Source: Sulfurovum sp. (GTDB lineage: Bacteria > Campylobacterota > Campylobacteria > Campylobacterales > Sulfurovaceae). From it: DNA of 32,038 nt. The DNA lies in the NCBI GenBank assembly GCA_027068435.1, contig JAMOTA010000033.1, positions 1 to 32,038 of the forward strand. The letters are read 5' to 3'. The notes under the pieces were generated by a model. It did not search any database. It saw only the letters and a program-made list of their open reading frames with translations, and had not been told where the DNA came from. Within the stretch, counting starts at the first letter, position 1. The number at the start of each line of letters is the position of its first letter. Shown here piece by piece: positions 8,391 through 13,782 of the stretch. The position numbers were made by a program, and so were the translations under genes.

Positions 8391-8453
8391 GTAAAAAGTA
8401 AAATTCTACAGCTAGTATGTTATAATAAATCATTAAAATATAAAGGAGTATCT

Positions 8454-8687
8454 ATGTTAGCCATGAGTCAAGAAGAACTTTTTAAAAACATAGAAGTCTT
8501 ACCTATAGAGCTTAAAACAAAAATGGTAGAAAAGCTACTAAATAGTCTAAATCCTATACATGAGTCTGTCGATAATGCATGGATAAAAGAGTCAAACAGA
8601 AGAAAAGATGAGCTTGAAAATGGTAAAGTGACTGCGATTAATGGTGATGATGTATTTCAAAAAATTCAACAAAGATTTAATAAATAA
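8454..8687 (+). CDS. Addiction-module antitoxin (TIGR02574 / Unstab_antitox type)
   Basis: 77 aa. The N-terminal part, EELFKNIEVLPIELKTKMVEKLLNSL, resembles the opening helices of the small putative-addiction-module family that pairs with RelE/ParE toxins. The middle has the family-typical W-I-x-E-S-x-R-R and an acidic tail. A strong AAGGAG ribosome site precedes the ATG and TATAAT lies at 8421-8426. Its stop overlaps the toxin ATG by one base (TAATG), so translation is coupled. It should bind and inhibit the toxin encoded next. Confidence 0.8.
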   Translation: MLAMSQEELFKNIEVLPIELKTKMVEKLLNSLNPIHESVDNAWIKESNRRKDELENGKVTAINGDDVFQKIQQRFNK

Positions 8688-8977
8688 TGACTTTTTCGTT
8701 TCACCCCGAAGCAGAACTAGAATTTAATCAAGCGATTGATTACTACGAAGCGTGTCAAGAAAACCTTGGACTTGAATTTGTAAATGAAGTTTACAATACT
8801 ATTCAACGCATTATAGCTTTCCCCCATGCTTGGCAACCTTTAGACAAAAATATAAGACGCTGTCTAACCAATAGATTTCCCTTTGGTGTGATATATTTTA
8901 AAAAAGAGAATGAAATTGTTATTTTAGCTGTAATGCAACTCAATAAAAAACCTGATTATTGGTTGAATAGACAGTAG
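8687..8977 (+). CDS. RelE/ParE-superfamily toxin
   Basis: 96 aa. Starts FSFHPEAELEFNQAIDYYE, the usual first strand and helix of ParE-like toxins, and continues with FPHAWQPLDKNIRRCLTNRFPFGVIYF and a final strand IVILAVMQLNKKPDYW. This pattern (R-x-x-L...FPF-x-V-I-Y then V-x-A-V...P-x-Y-W) is the subgroup paired with TIGR02574 antitoxins. Whether the target is mRNA/ribosome or gyrase cannot be read from the sequence. The gene is complete and overlaps its antitoxin, so the module is probably functional. Confidence 0.85.
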   Translation: MTFSFHPEAELEFNQAIDYYEACQENLGLEFVNEVYNTIQRIIAFPHAWQPLDKNIRRCLTNRFPFGVIYFKKENEIVILAVMQLNKKPDYWLNRQ

Positions 8978-8986
8978 AGATTTTAC

Positions 8987-9385
8987 TTACCCTACCATCT
9001 GCAAATCATCCACCGAAACCTTACCACTATCCATAAGCTTTAACAATATATCTAATGGACGACTTTGTGTATTTTCGCCTATTTCATACTTATGAAATGC
9101 TCTTACACCTCCACCAAAAAGTTCTGATGCTTTCTCTTGAGTAAGTTTAAGTTTTTTTCTAATAGCTCTTACTTCATCTGTTGTAAGCAAATGGTCTACA
9201 CCTCTTTTAAAGTCTGCTATCTGTTTTTGAGATGCTTTTAAATCTTTAGAAGACAAGAACCCTTCTCCACACGCTACACAGTACTCACCACTTTGTAGTA
9301 TCTCTTGGGTTTTATCTTTATAAGTATAGTGTGTAGTTCTCTCTTCTCTTTTGAGTTCAGAATCACATAGAGGACATTTTTTCAT
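8987..9385 (-). CDS. mqsA: MqsA-type antitoxin (zinc-finger plus HTH)
   Basis: 132 aa, against 131 in E. coli MqsA. An N-terminal zinc domain has C-P-L-C at residues 4-7 and C-V-A-C at about 37-40, which organise the toxin-binding part. A C-terminal XRE-type helix-turn-helix (KLKLTQEKASELFGGGVRAFHKYE) contains the very characteristic FGGGVRAF. It neutralises MqsR and represses the operon; in E. coli MqsA also affects general stress genes. As in E. coli, and unlike most modules, the toxin gene comes first; the two genes share one base. Confidence 0.93.
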   Translation of the reverse strand: MKKCPLCDSELKREERTTHYTYKDKTQEILQSGEYCVACGEGFLSSKDLKASQKQIADFKRGVDHLLTTDEVRAIRKKLKLTQEKASELFGGGVRAFHKYEIGENTQSRPLDILLKLMDSGKVSVDDLQMVG

Positions 9386-9681
9386 TACTTTTCCTTGAAC
9401 GATATAATTATCGCATTTTCATTCACTTGTAACTTAATGTAAAGTTCAATCTTTTTGTATTTACTATGATATACATCATGCCAAATGGTATGGTTTGCAT
9501 AACTTGTCATAGACTTATAAAGGTGTTTAGCTGTAAGCTTCTCTATCACCTCTAAGACTTCATCATCATTTAGCCCTAAAGCTGTATAGTTTTGCCTAGC
9601 TGACAAAGTTACGAAATACTTCTTTTTTACTATCAGCTCTTTTATAGTCTTCAAACTATAATGTGCCACTCTCTTCTCCAA
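9385..9681 (-). CDS. mqsR: MqsR mRNA interferase toxin (TTG start)
   Basis: 98 aa, equal to E. coli MqsR in length. Shared features are the opening MEKRVAHYSL, the loop LYKSMTSYANHTIWHDVY (nearly the E. coli sequence) and the closing IIISFKEK. MqsR is a RelE-fold ribonuclease that cuts mRNA at GCU/GCA. The start is a TTG at 9681..9679, fixed by alignment to the MEKR opening of the family and by an AAGGA ribosome site at suitable spacing. A rare start in first position of the operon may keep toxin production low. The module is complete and flanked by island genes on both sides. Confidence 0.93.
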   Translation of the reverse strand: MEKRVAHYSLKTIKELIVKKKYFVTLSARQNYTALGLNDDEVLEVIEKLTAKHLYKSMTSYANHTIWHDVYHSKYKKIELYIKLQVNENAIIISFKEK

Positions 9682-9704
9682 AGAAAATCCTTCAATAGTT
9701 AATT

Positions 9705-9721
9705 TTAACCAAATAGGTTAA
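9705..9721. promoter_or_regulatory. Probable MqsA operator
   Basis: TTAACC-AAATA-GGTTAA lies 24 bp upstream of mqsR. Its core AACC-N4-AGGTT differs by one base from the palindrome reported for E. coli MqsA (AACCT, three bases, AGGTT). Position and match support autoregulation. Confidence 0.65.
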
Positions 9722-9904
9722 TTTTGTCAAATCTATTTTTACTGTTTTGATTATATTGGAATTTTTTGTTTGAGGTTGGAAGTATGGCAAATTGTTATAT
9801 TTTTGATGTACTATTAATCATAGCATTTAAGGGTATTAAGTATATACTGTTCCTTGAATAAATAGTTGTATCAAAAACAAACAAATTTAAAATCAGAGAA
9901 AAAA

Positions 9905-10792
9905 ATGCCAAAAACAAAACAAATATCAACATCTGCACTAGCAAAAAAATTATCTATAAGTAAACATCAGCTTGATGAACTTTTATTAGCTGCAAAATAT
10001 ATCGTTAAAGATGAAAAAGGCTATAAGCTAACTGATTCAGGAATTCAAAACAGTGGTGCAACAAAAAATCATGCAAAATTTGGAGAATATATCGTTTGGA
10101 ACGATGACATGGAAATTCCAAACAAGTTAATCACTCAAGGAAAAGAGTTCTTTTCTTCTACAAAAATAGCCAATAAATATAATCTATCTGCAAGAAAAAT
10201 AAACTTAATATTATCGGAGATTGGATTTATTGAAAAATATTTAAAAGGTTGGACTATTACTATCCTTGGAAGTAAAAATGGAGGTATTCAAAAAGAGAAT
10301 AATCAAAATGGAATACCTTATGTTGAGTGGGATGAATCAATTTTTAAAAATAGTGCTTTTGCATCAATTTTAAAAGAAGTTAATGGTGACGCAGGAGAAA
10401 GTACACAGAAGAAAATTGATAATTCTAAAGATTCTAATTTCCGAGAAAAGTTTATAGCAAAACATAGAGCTACAGATGGACATATGGTTAGAAGTAAAGC
10501 CGAAATGTTAATAGATAATTGGCTTTATATGGCAGAAATAGTTCATGCCTATGAAAGAAAATTACCTATTGAAGAAGAAGTGTATTGTGATTTTTATATT
10601 CCAACAGGAAAAATATATATTGAATTTTGGGGACTTGAAAATGAACCTAAATACGCGGCAAGAAAAGAGAAGAAAAAAGAGATTTATAAAAAATATGGTT
10701 TTAAATTAATTGAACTTACTGATAAAGAAGTTTTTAACCTTGATGATGTTCTTCCAAAGATGTTATTGAAGTTTGGAGTACAAACTTACTAA
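9905..10792 (+). CDS. PD-(D/E)XK-like nuclease with two N-terminal repeat/HTH modules
   Basis: 295 aa from the ATG at 9905 (a TTG at 9866 would add 13 residues; the ATG has a weak AGAG upstream). Two tandem units can be aligned, residues about 6-65 and 80-145. Each has a short helix-turn-helix-like part (ALAKKLSISKHQL; KIANKYNLSARKI), a K-G-Y/W-x-x-T strand, a Gly-rich stretch and a G-x-Y-x-x-W end (GEYIVWND; GIPYVEWDE). The C-terminal third resembles a Vsr/UvrD-tail-like nuclease: SKAEMLIDNWLY, then CDFYIP, then IYIEFWGLENEPKY...KKKEIYKKYGFKLIEL. The usual catalytic lysine after the acidic pair is not obvious. It stands alone in the TA island; a restriction or defence role is an inference. 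Confidence 0.6.
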   Translation: MPKTKQISTSALAKKLSISKHQLDELLLAAKYIVKDEKGYKLTDSGIQNSGATKNHAKFGEYIVWNDDMEIPNKLITQGKEFFSSTKIANKYNLSARKINLILSEIGFIEKYLKGWTITILGSKNGGIQKENNQNGIPYVEWDESIFKNSAFASILKEVNGDAGESTQKKIDNSKDSNFREKFIAKHRATDGHMVRSKAEMLIDNWLYMAEIVHAYERKLPIEEEVYCDFYIPTGKIYIEFWGLENEPKYAARKEKKKEIYKKYGFKLIELTDKEVFNLDDVLPKMLLKFGVQTY

Positions 10793-10901
10793 GCACTATG
10801 AGATTATAGGTTTTGTTATCTTTTATGTAGATACTCATACGGCAACGCTGTGGCATGTAGCTAAGTGAGTTTATGGCTTCTTGTAGTTTTGTAGAAATCT
10901 T
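10793..10901 (-). pseudogene. Relic of a ParE/RelE-family toxin gene (internal fragment)
   Basis: On the reverse strand an open stretch reads KLQEAINSLSYMPQRC followed by RMSIYIKDNKTYNLIV. This is the middle of a ParE-type plasmid-stabilisation toxin (helix, M-P-x-R-C, then the strand preceding G-Y-T). The expected GYTxxY strand and C-terminus are missing because the fragment runs directly into the stop of the nuclease gene. Upstream the frame is broken by a TGA. The segment 10795-10840 matches 11681-11726 at 43 of 46 positions. The remaining DNA up to 10990 holds no gene; an imperfect TTATGGCTT / AAGCCATAA pair is present near 10870 and 10950. Confidence 0.6.
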
Positions 10902-11008
10902 TGGGCTTTTATCGTATCAAGTCAAATACTTTAAAGAGCAAAACAAAAAAGCCATAACTCAAGACCACCATTATCACAAGAAATACCCTTACTTAATACT
11001 AAATTAAA

Positions 11009-11025
11009 ACTAAATTTAGTACAAT
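11009..11025. promoter_or_regulatory. Probable Phd-type operator overlapping a -10 element
   Basis: ACTAAATTTAGT (11009-11020) is a perfect 12-bp palindrome, with further ACTAAAT-like half sites either side (about 10998 and 11028). TACAAT at 11020-11025 could be the -10. The palindrome touches the -10 just ahead of the antitoxin gene, as expected for autorepression by a Phd/YefM protein. Confidence 0.55.
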
Positions 11026-11052
11026 ATCTAAATTCAGCAAAAGGTTAGCAAA

Positions 11053-11325
11053 ATGTTATTAAGTCAAGATATAAAACCTATTAGTTATCTTAAAGCAAAA
11101 ACGGCAAGTGTTATTAATGATGTAAATGAAAATCAAAGAACGATTATCATTACCCAAAATGGTGAAGCAAAAGCTGTTGTACAAGATATAAAAAGTTATG
11201 AAAATTTACAAAATTCTTTAAATTTATTAAAATTAATAGTTCAAAGTGAAAATGATATAGAAAATGAAAGAACGATAGAGCAAGAAGATATGTTTAACAA
11301 TTTAGAGCAAAAATTATTTGGATAA
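11053..11325 (+). CDS. Phd/YefM-family antitoxin
   Basis: 90 aa. The N-terminal fold is typical of Phd/YefM: DIKPISYLKAKTASVINDVNENQRTIIITQNGEAKAVVQDIKSYENL, with the conserved I-T-x-N-G-x-A-x-A-V-V strand turn. The C-terminal 35 residues are acidic and probably disordered until bound to the toxin. An AAGG sequence stands ahead of the ATG. The stop is 5 bp before the toxin start. The palindrome at 11009-11020 is its likely operator. Confidence 0.9.
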   Translation: MLLSQDIKPISYLKAKTASVINDVNENQRTIIITQNGEAKAVVQDIKSYENLQNSLNLLKLIVQSENDIENERTIEQEDMFNNLEQKLFG

Positions 11326-11330
11326 CTTAA

Positions 11331-11663
11331 ATGAAAAAATTTAAAGTTATCTGGACTAAAAGTGCTGAACTTGATTTAGAATTGATTATTGAGCATATTA
11401 AACTTAACAGTATAAACATAGCAAAAAAGATATTTTTTGAGATAAAAAAAGAGTCCAATAAACTACATACCTTACCAGAAAGAAAAAGAGTAGTCCCAGA
11501 GTTTCAGCAAATTGGTATTGTAAAATATAGGGAAATCATTTACAAAAGATGGAGAATAATTTATAAAATTGATGTTGAAAAAATTTATGTTTTAATTGTA
11601 GTAGATTCAAGTAGAAATGTAGAAGATATTCTATTTCAAAGATTGATGAAAAGTGATAACTAA
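11331..11663 (+). CDS. RelE/ParE-family toxin paired with Phd-type antitoxin
   Basis: 110 aa. Strand-helix opening FKVIWTKSAELDLELIIEHIK, a second helix AKKIFFEIKKESNKLHTLPERKRVVPEF, and the core strands YREIIYKRWRIIYKI and IYVLIVVDSSRNVEDIL. The R-E-I-I-Y-K-x-x-R-I-I-Y pattern is classic for ParE/RelE proteins. Complete, with no frameshift. Together with the preceding antitoxin it forms an intact module. Immediately after its stop lies a reverse-strand fragment of another ParE-like gene, showing that this module abuts the remains of an older one. Confidence 0.87.
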   Translation: MKKFKVIWTKSAELDLELIIEHIKLNSINIAKKIFFEIKKESNKLHTLPERKRVVPEFQQIGIVKYREIIYKRWRIIYKIDVEKIYVLIVVDSSRNVEDILFQRLMKSDN

Positions 11664-11666
11664 ACA

Positions 11667-11726
11667 TGGTATATCCATGGACTATGAGGTCATGGGTTTT
11701 GTTATCTTTTATGTAGATACTCATAC
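11667..11726 (-). pseudogene. Second relic of the same ParE-type toxin (46-bp repeat plus extension)
   Basis: The reverse strand reads MSIYIKDNKTHDLIVHGYTMF, including the G-Y-T strand missing from the relic at 10793-10901. The two copies share 43 of 46 bp (10795-10840 and 11681-11726), and two of the three differences change Y to H and N to D. The fragment stops at the end of the intact RelE gene. A CATGG-TATAT-CCATG hairpin lies inside it. Confidence 0.55.
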
Positions 11727-11756
11727 TTTCTAAAATAGCCCATTTAAGAACAAGAT

Positions 11757-11916
11757 TTATATCTCTCCTGCCATCTTCAAAACCAAAGTATAAGTCTTAT
11801 CATCAATAAAAATCTGAGACTCTTTCAATATCTCAATCACTGTAAAGAACTATCGCTTCACTCTCTCCCTTTCCTAATGTACTATTAAAATTAGCTGATT
11901 GTACTTTTTCAACCAT
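11757..11916 (-). pseudogene. Frameshifted relic of a PIN-like (DUF3368-type) toxin gene
   Basis: From ATG 11916..11914 the reverse strand reads KVQSANFNSTLGKGESEAIVLYSD and then meets TGA. In another frame it continues KESQIFIDDKTYTLVLKMAGEI to a stop at 11757. Joined, these resemble the C-terminal half of the PIN-like DUF3368 proteins (L-x-K-G-E-x-E-A-I-x-L... then L-I-D-D-x-x-x-R...A...G). No start half is present and one frameshift separates the pieces, so this is a dead fragment. It fills most of the 363-bp gap between the RelE gene and the DUF4160 gene; the rest holds TATAAT at 11980-11985, probably the promoter of the next pair. Confidence 0.5.
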
Positions 11917-12026
11917 GTGGCTAAATAATAATGGGGAAGATTTATATATGTTTAGAAACATCAAGTTATAAAATTTTGATATAATAGTAAAGGGTCTAGT
12001 AAATATTAAAATTAGAAGGAATATTC

Positions 12027-12287
12027 ATGCCTGAAATAAGTAGATTTTTAGGTATAAAAATCTTTATGTACTTTAACGAACATAATCCTCCACACTTTCA
12101 TGTAGAATATAATGAGTATAAAGCTTCAATAAATATAAAAACATTTGGTGTTATGGAAGGTAAAGTACCTTCAAAAGTTCTAGGGCTTGTTGTAGAGTGG
12201 GCAGAAGACCATCAATCTGAATTATTACAAAATTGGGAAGATATTAAAACAACTGGTGAATATCGTAAAATAGACCCTTTAGTTTAA
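12027..12287 (+). CDS. DUF4160 family protein
   Basis: 86 aa, matching the small DUF4160 proteins: PEISRFLGIKIFMYFNEHNPPHFHVEYNEYKASINI, with the characteristic E-H-x-P-P-H-F-H-V motif, and a C-terminal helix VVEWAEDHQSELLQNWE. The conserved histidines suggest metal or nucleotide handling, but no activity is established to my knowledge. AGAAGGA precedes the ATG. The DUF2442 gene follows 9 bp later, a pairing seen in many bacterial accessory regions and often suspected to be a toxin-antitoxin pair. Confidence 0.85.
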   Translation: MPEISRFLGIKIFMYFNEHNPPHFHVEYNEYKASINIKTFGVMEGKVPSKVLGLVVEWAEDHQSELLQNWEDIKTTGEYRKIDPLV

Positions 12288-12296
12288 GGAGTAAAA

Positions 12297-12578
12297 ATGT
12301 TAAGTATATTAAATGCTAATTACAATAATGAATATAAAATACTATTAGAATTTAGTGACCATAAAAAAGGTGAAGTTGATTTAAAAGAATTTATCCTAAA
12401 TGGTAAAATTAAACAATTTAGAGAGTTGGAAAATATAGAAAAATTTAAACAATTTCAAGTTGATTATACTTTAAAATGGAGTGATGATTTAGACTTAGCT
12501 CCTGAATATCTTTATTTTAAAGCATTTGAAAATGATAGTAATCTTCAAAATAAATTTCATGAATGGGGTTATGTTTAA
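12297..12578 (+). CDS. DUF2442 family protein
   Basis: 93 aa. Central features are LLEFSDHKKGEVDLKEFI and the later VDYTLKWSDDLDLAPEYLYFKA, the W-x-x-x-x-D-L-x-P-E-x-L signature of DUF2442. The family is believed to act with DUF4160, possibly as its antitoxin or DNA-binding partner; that is inference. It lies 9 bp downstream with its own AAGGAG site. It is the last gene of the TA island before the hemW repeat. Confidence 0.85.
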   Translation: MLSILNANYNNEYKILLEFSDHKKGEVDLKEFILNGKIKQFRELENIEKFKQFQVDYTLKWSDDLDLAPEYLYFKAFENDSNLQNKFHEWGYV

Positions 12579-12666
12579 CATCTAGTAAAAGTATAAGAGC
12601 AGGCATTAAATATCTACTAGTCCCCCCCTAAAACACTCTCTGCCTAAACACAGCCACAACATGTAC

Positions 12667-12794
12667 ACTCTCAGACAAAATGCAAAAAAATGCACAATTT
12701 CTCTGCGATGAAAACAAACTAAAATGCAACAACACACACTACTACAACACCAATTACTTTTTAAGTGATGAGTTAGCACTTTTTATTTTAGGGT
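12667..12794 (+). repeat. Direct repeat copy B: orphan 3' end of hemW
   Basis: 128 bp, 125 identical to 8211-8338 and collinear. Read in the hemW frame it encodes LSDKMQKNAQFLCDENKL and onward to ...ALFILG and then TGA. Of four differences in and next to the repeat, GCC/GCA, TTG/TTA and TAA/TGA keep the protein unchanged; only one changes Lys to Asn. It therefore diverged as coding sequence, in another hemW, rather than as free junk. No start or upstream part of hemW is present. The preceding 88 bp hold a C7 tract at 12622-12628 and no gene. Confidence 0.93.
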
Positions 12795-12866
12795 GAGGGA
12801 GGCTTACACTACAGAGCGATTGTAAATTGGATTTAATTACACACAAACCTCCATTTTAAGCTATTT

Positions 12867-12886
12867 CCCCCCCATATTGGTACAAT
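12867..12886 (+). promoter_or_regulatory. Probable promoter of the Roadblock cluster with a C7 tract upstream of the -10
   Basis: TACAAT at 12881-12886 is a plausible -10, 46 bp before the ATG at 12933. A run of seven C (12867-12873) lies in what would be the -35/-10 spacer; no clear -35 is seen. A small TAGTCT-TGAAG-AGACTA hairpin (12892-12908) follows in the leader, then AAGGAG. Confidence 0.45.
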
Positions 12887-12932
12887 ACGCATAGTCTTGA
12901 AGAGACTACATTTAAATAAAAAGGAGTTGTTT

Positions 12933-13307
12933 ATGTCTATGGATATTGGCAAGTTAACAAACGAAGGTACAGAGCTATTAAAAAACTTTGTAGATAAAAT
13001 GGGATTAGAGGGTGCGATAATAGCAACTTCAGAGGGTCTAGAGATGGCAAGTTACTTTACAACAGATAAAGATGCTGACATAATTGCTGCTGATACGGCA
13101 ACTCTACTATCTGTTTTAACTGGTGCATTAGAAAATGCAGATAGAGGAAACTTATCAGAAATGATTATTTCAGCAGATAATGGCTCAATAGCTATTAAAG
13201 ATCTAGGTGATGATATCGCTTTTGCGGCATTGGCATCTAAGGGATATAAAATGGGTGCACTTGTAGTCGCACTAAAAGTGTTTATGAAAGAAATTCAAGC
13301 TTTCTAA
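12933..13307 (+). CDS. Roadblock/LC7 domain protein (MglB-like)
   Basis: 124 aa from the ATG at 12933, chosen for its strong AAGGAG site (12921-12926) over an upstream TTG at 12897. The whole protein is one Roadblock/LC7 domain: helix LLKNFVDKMG, strand LEGAIIATSEGLEMASYF, a long helix DIIAADTATLLSVLTGALENA, strands EMIISADNGSIAIKDLGDDIAFAALAS and final helix MGALVVALKVFMKEI. Such proteins dimerise and in bacteria often act as GTPase-activating partners of Ras-like MglA. No GTPase is encoded here. It opens a co-directional cluster ending in a histidine kinase, so it may instead be a scaffold or regulator of that kinase. Confidence 0.88.
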   Translation: MSMDIGKLTNEGTELLKNFVDKMGLEGAIIATSEGLEMASYFTTDKDADIIAADTATLLSVLTGALENADRGNLSEMIISADNGSIAIKDLGDDIAFAALASKGYKMGALVVALKVFMKEIQAF

Positions 13308-13329
13308 TCAAAAATCAATCTATACTGTG

Positions 13330-13361
13330 TTCCATACAAAACAATGGAATTTTTAATTTTT
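13330..13361 (+). terminator. Possible Rho-independent terminator or attenuator after the Roadblock gene
   Basis: TTCCAT, an 8-base loop and ATGGAA form a short 6-bp stem followed by TTTTTAATTTTT. It lies 22 bp after the Roadblock stop and before the 65-aa gene. The stem is short, so read-through is likely. Confidence 0.45.
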
Positions 13362-13396
13362 AACTTAATATACTAGAGATTATAGGAGAGATATCA

Positions 13397-13594
13397 ATGG
13401 GAGATATAACAATGGCAAAAGAGCATTTAGCAACATATATTGATGAGATGAAGAAAGGCGAGATAGAGCCTTCTGAGTTTTATAAAAAACTCATGAGTAT
13501 TCTAGCAGAATTAGATGTTACTAATGAAGATTTAAAGGGTGTAACACCTCAACTATTATCATTTGTAAATGGACTCATGAAGAACATGAGTTAA
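13397..13594 (+). CDS. Small helical protein of unknown function
   Basis: 65 aa. Not recognised. It begins MGDITMAKEHLATYIDEMKKGEI and is predicted by eye to be nearly all helix: about residues 5-20, 25-39 and 44-63 (with TPQLLSFVNGLMKNM at the end). Charged and hydrophobic residues alternate as in a helical bundle or coiled-coil partner. ATG at 13397 has GGAG at 13385-13388; a second ATG six codons in is possible. It is bracketed by a weak terminator upstream and a strong hairpin downstream, so it may form its own transcript segment. Its place between two Roadblock-like genes suggests a partner subunit; this is inference. Confidence 0.7.
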   Translation: MGDITMAKEHLATYIDEMKKGEIEPSEFYKKLMSILAELDVTNEDLKGVTPQLLSFVNGLMKNMS

Positions 13595-13602
13595 TTAGAT
13601 AT

Positions 13603-13626
13603 AGGACAAAGATTTTGCTTTGTCCT
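13603..13626 (+). terminator. Strong hairpin after the 65-aa gene
   Basis: AGGACAAAG, a 6-base loop and CTTTGTCCT: 9-bp perfect arms starting 9 bp after the stop codon. The following sequence (GTATGGTCTTTATT) is only moderately T-rich, so it may act as a terminator, a processing site or a stabiliser of the upstream mRNA. Confidence 0.5.
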
Positions 13627-13639
13627 GTATGGTCTTTAT

Positions 13640-13678
13640 TATATTAAAAGATTTTACATATATAAACCTTTTAATATA
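13640..13678. repeat. Inverted repeat of unknown role
   Basis: TATATTAAAAG (13640-13650) and CTTTTAATATA (13668-13678): 11-bp perfect arms with a 17-bp centre, in the 188-bp gap before the second Roadblock-like gene. Could be a regulator site or, in RNA, a second hairpin. AT-rich composition makes chance pairing less surprising. Confidence 0.5.
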
Positions 13679-13782
13679 GTAATATAGAATAATCCTCAAT
13701 TTGTATAATAATGGCATCTTTAGAAATCTGATTTGAAGGATATATAACTTATTAACACTAGCCAAGAAAGGATATAATACTA

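Noticed and set aside
9866-9904. TTG start for the nuclease gene
   Set aside because: It adds 13 polar residues without a ribosome site; the ATG at 9905 is preferred, although not certain.
11536-11724. Reverse ORF of 62 aa as a VapB-like antitoxin (opening MSIYIKD)
   Set aside because: The first residues are better explained as the middle of a ParE toxin (strand followed by G-Y-T); the rest is antisense to the intact RelE gene.
10793-11726. Integron attC sites or a CRISPR array formed by the repeated 46-bp element
   Set aside because: Only two good copies, no regular spacing, no attC core or integrase, and the element reads as coding relics.
12667-12796. A separate small coding gene
   Set aside because: It is the 3' end of hemW without start or ribosome site.
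12897-12932. TTG start for the Roadblock gene
   Set aside because: The strong AAGGAG fits the ATG at 12933, and the extra residues lie in a leader hairpin.
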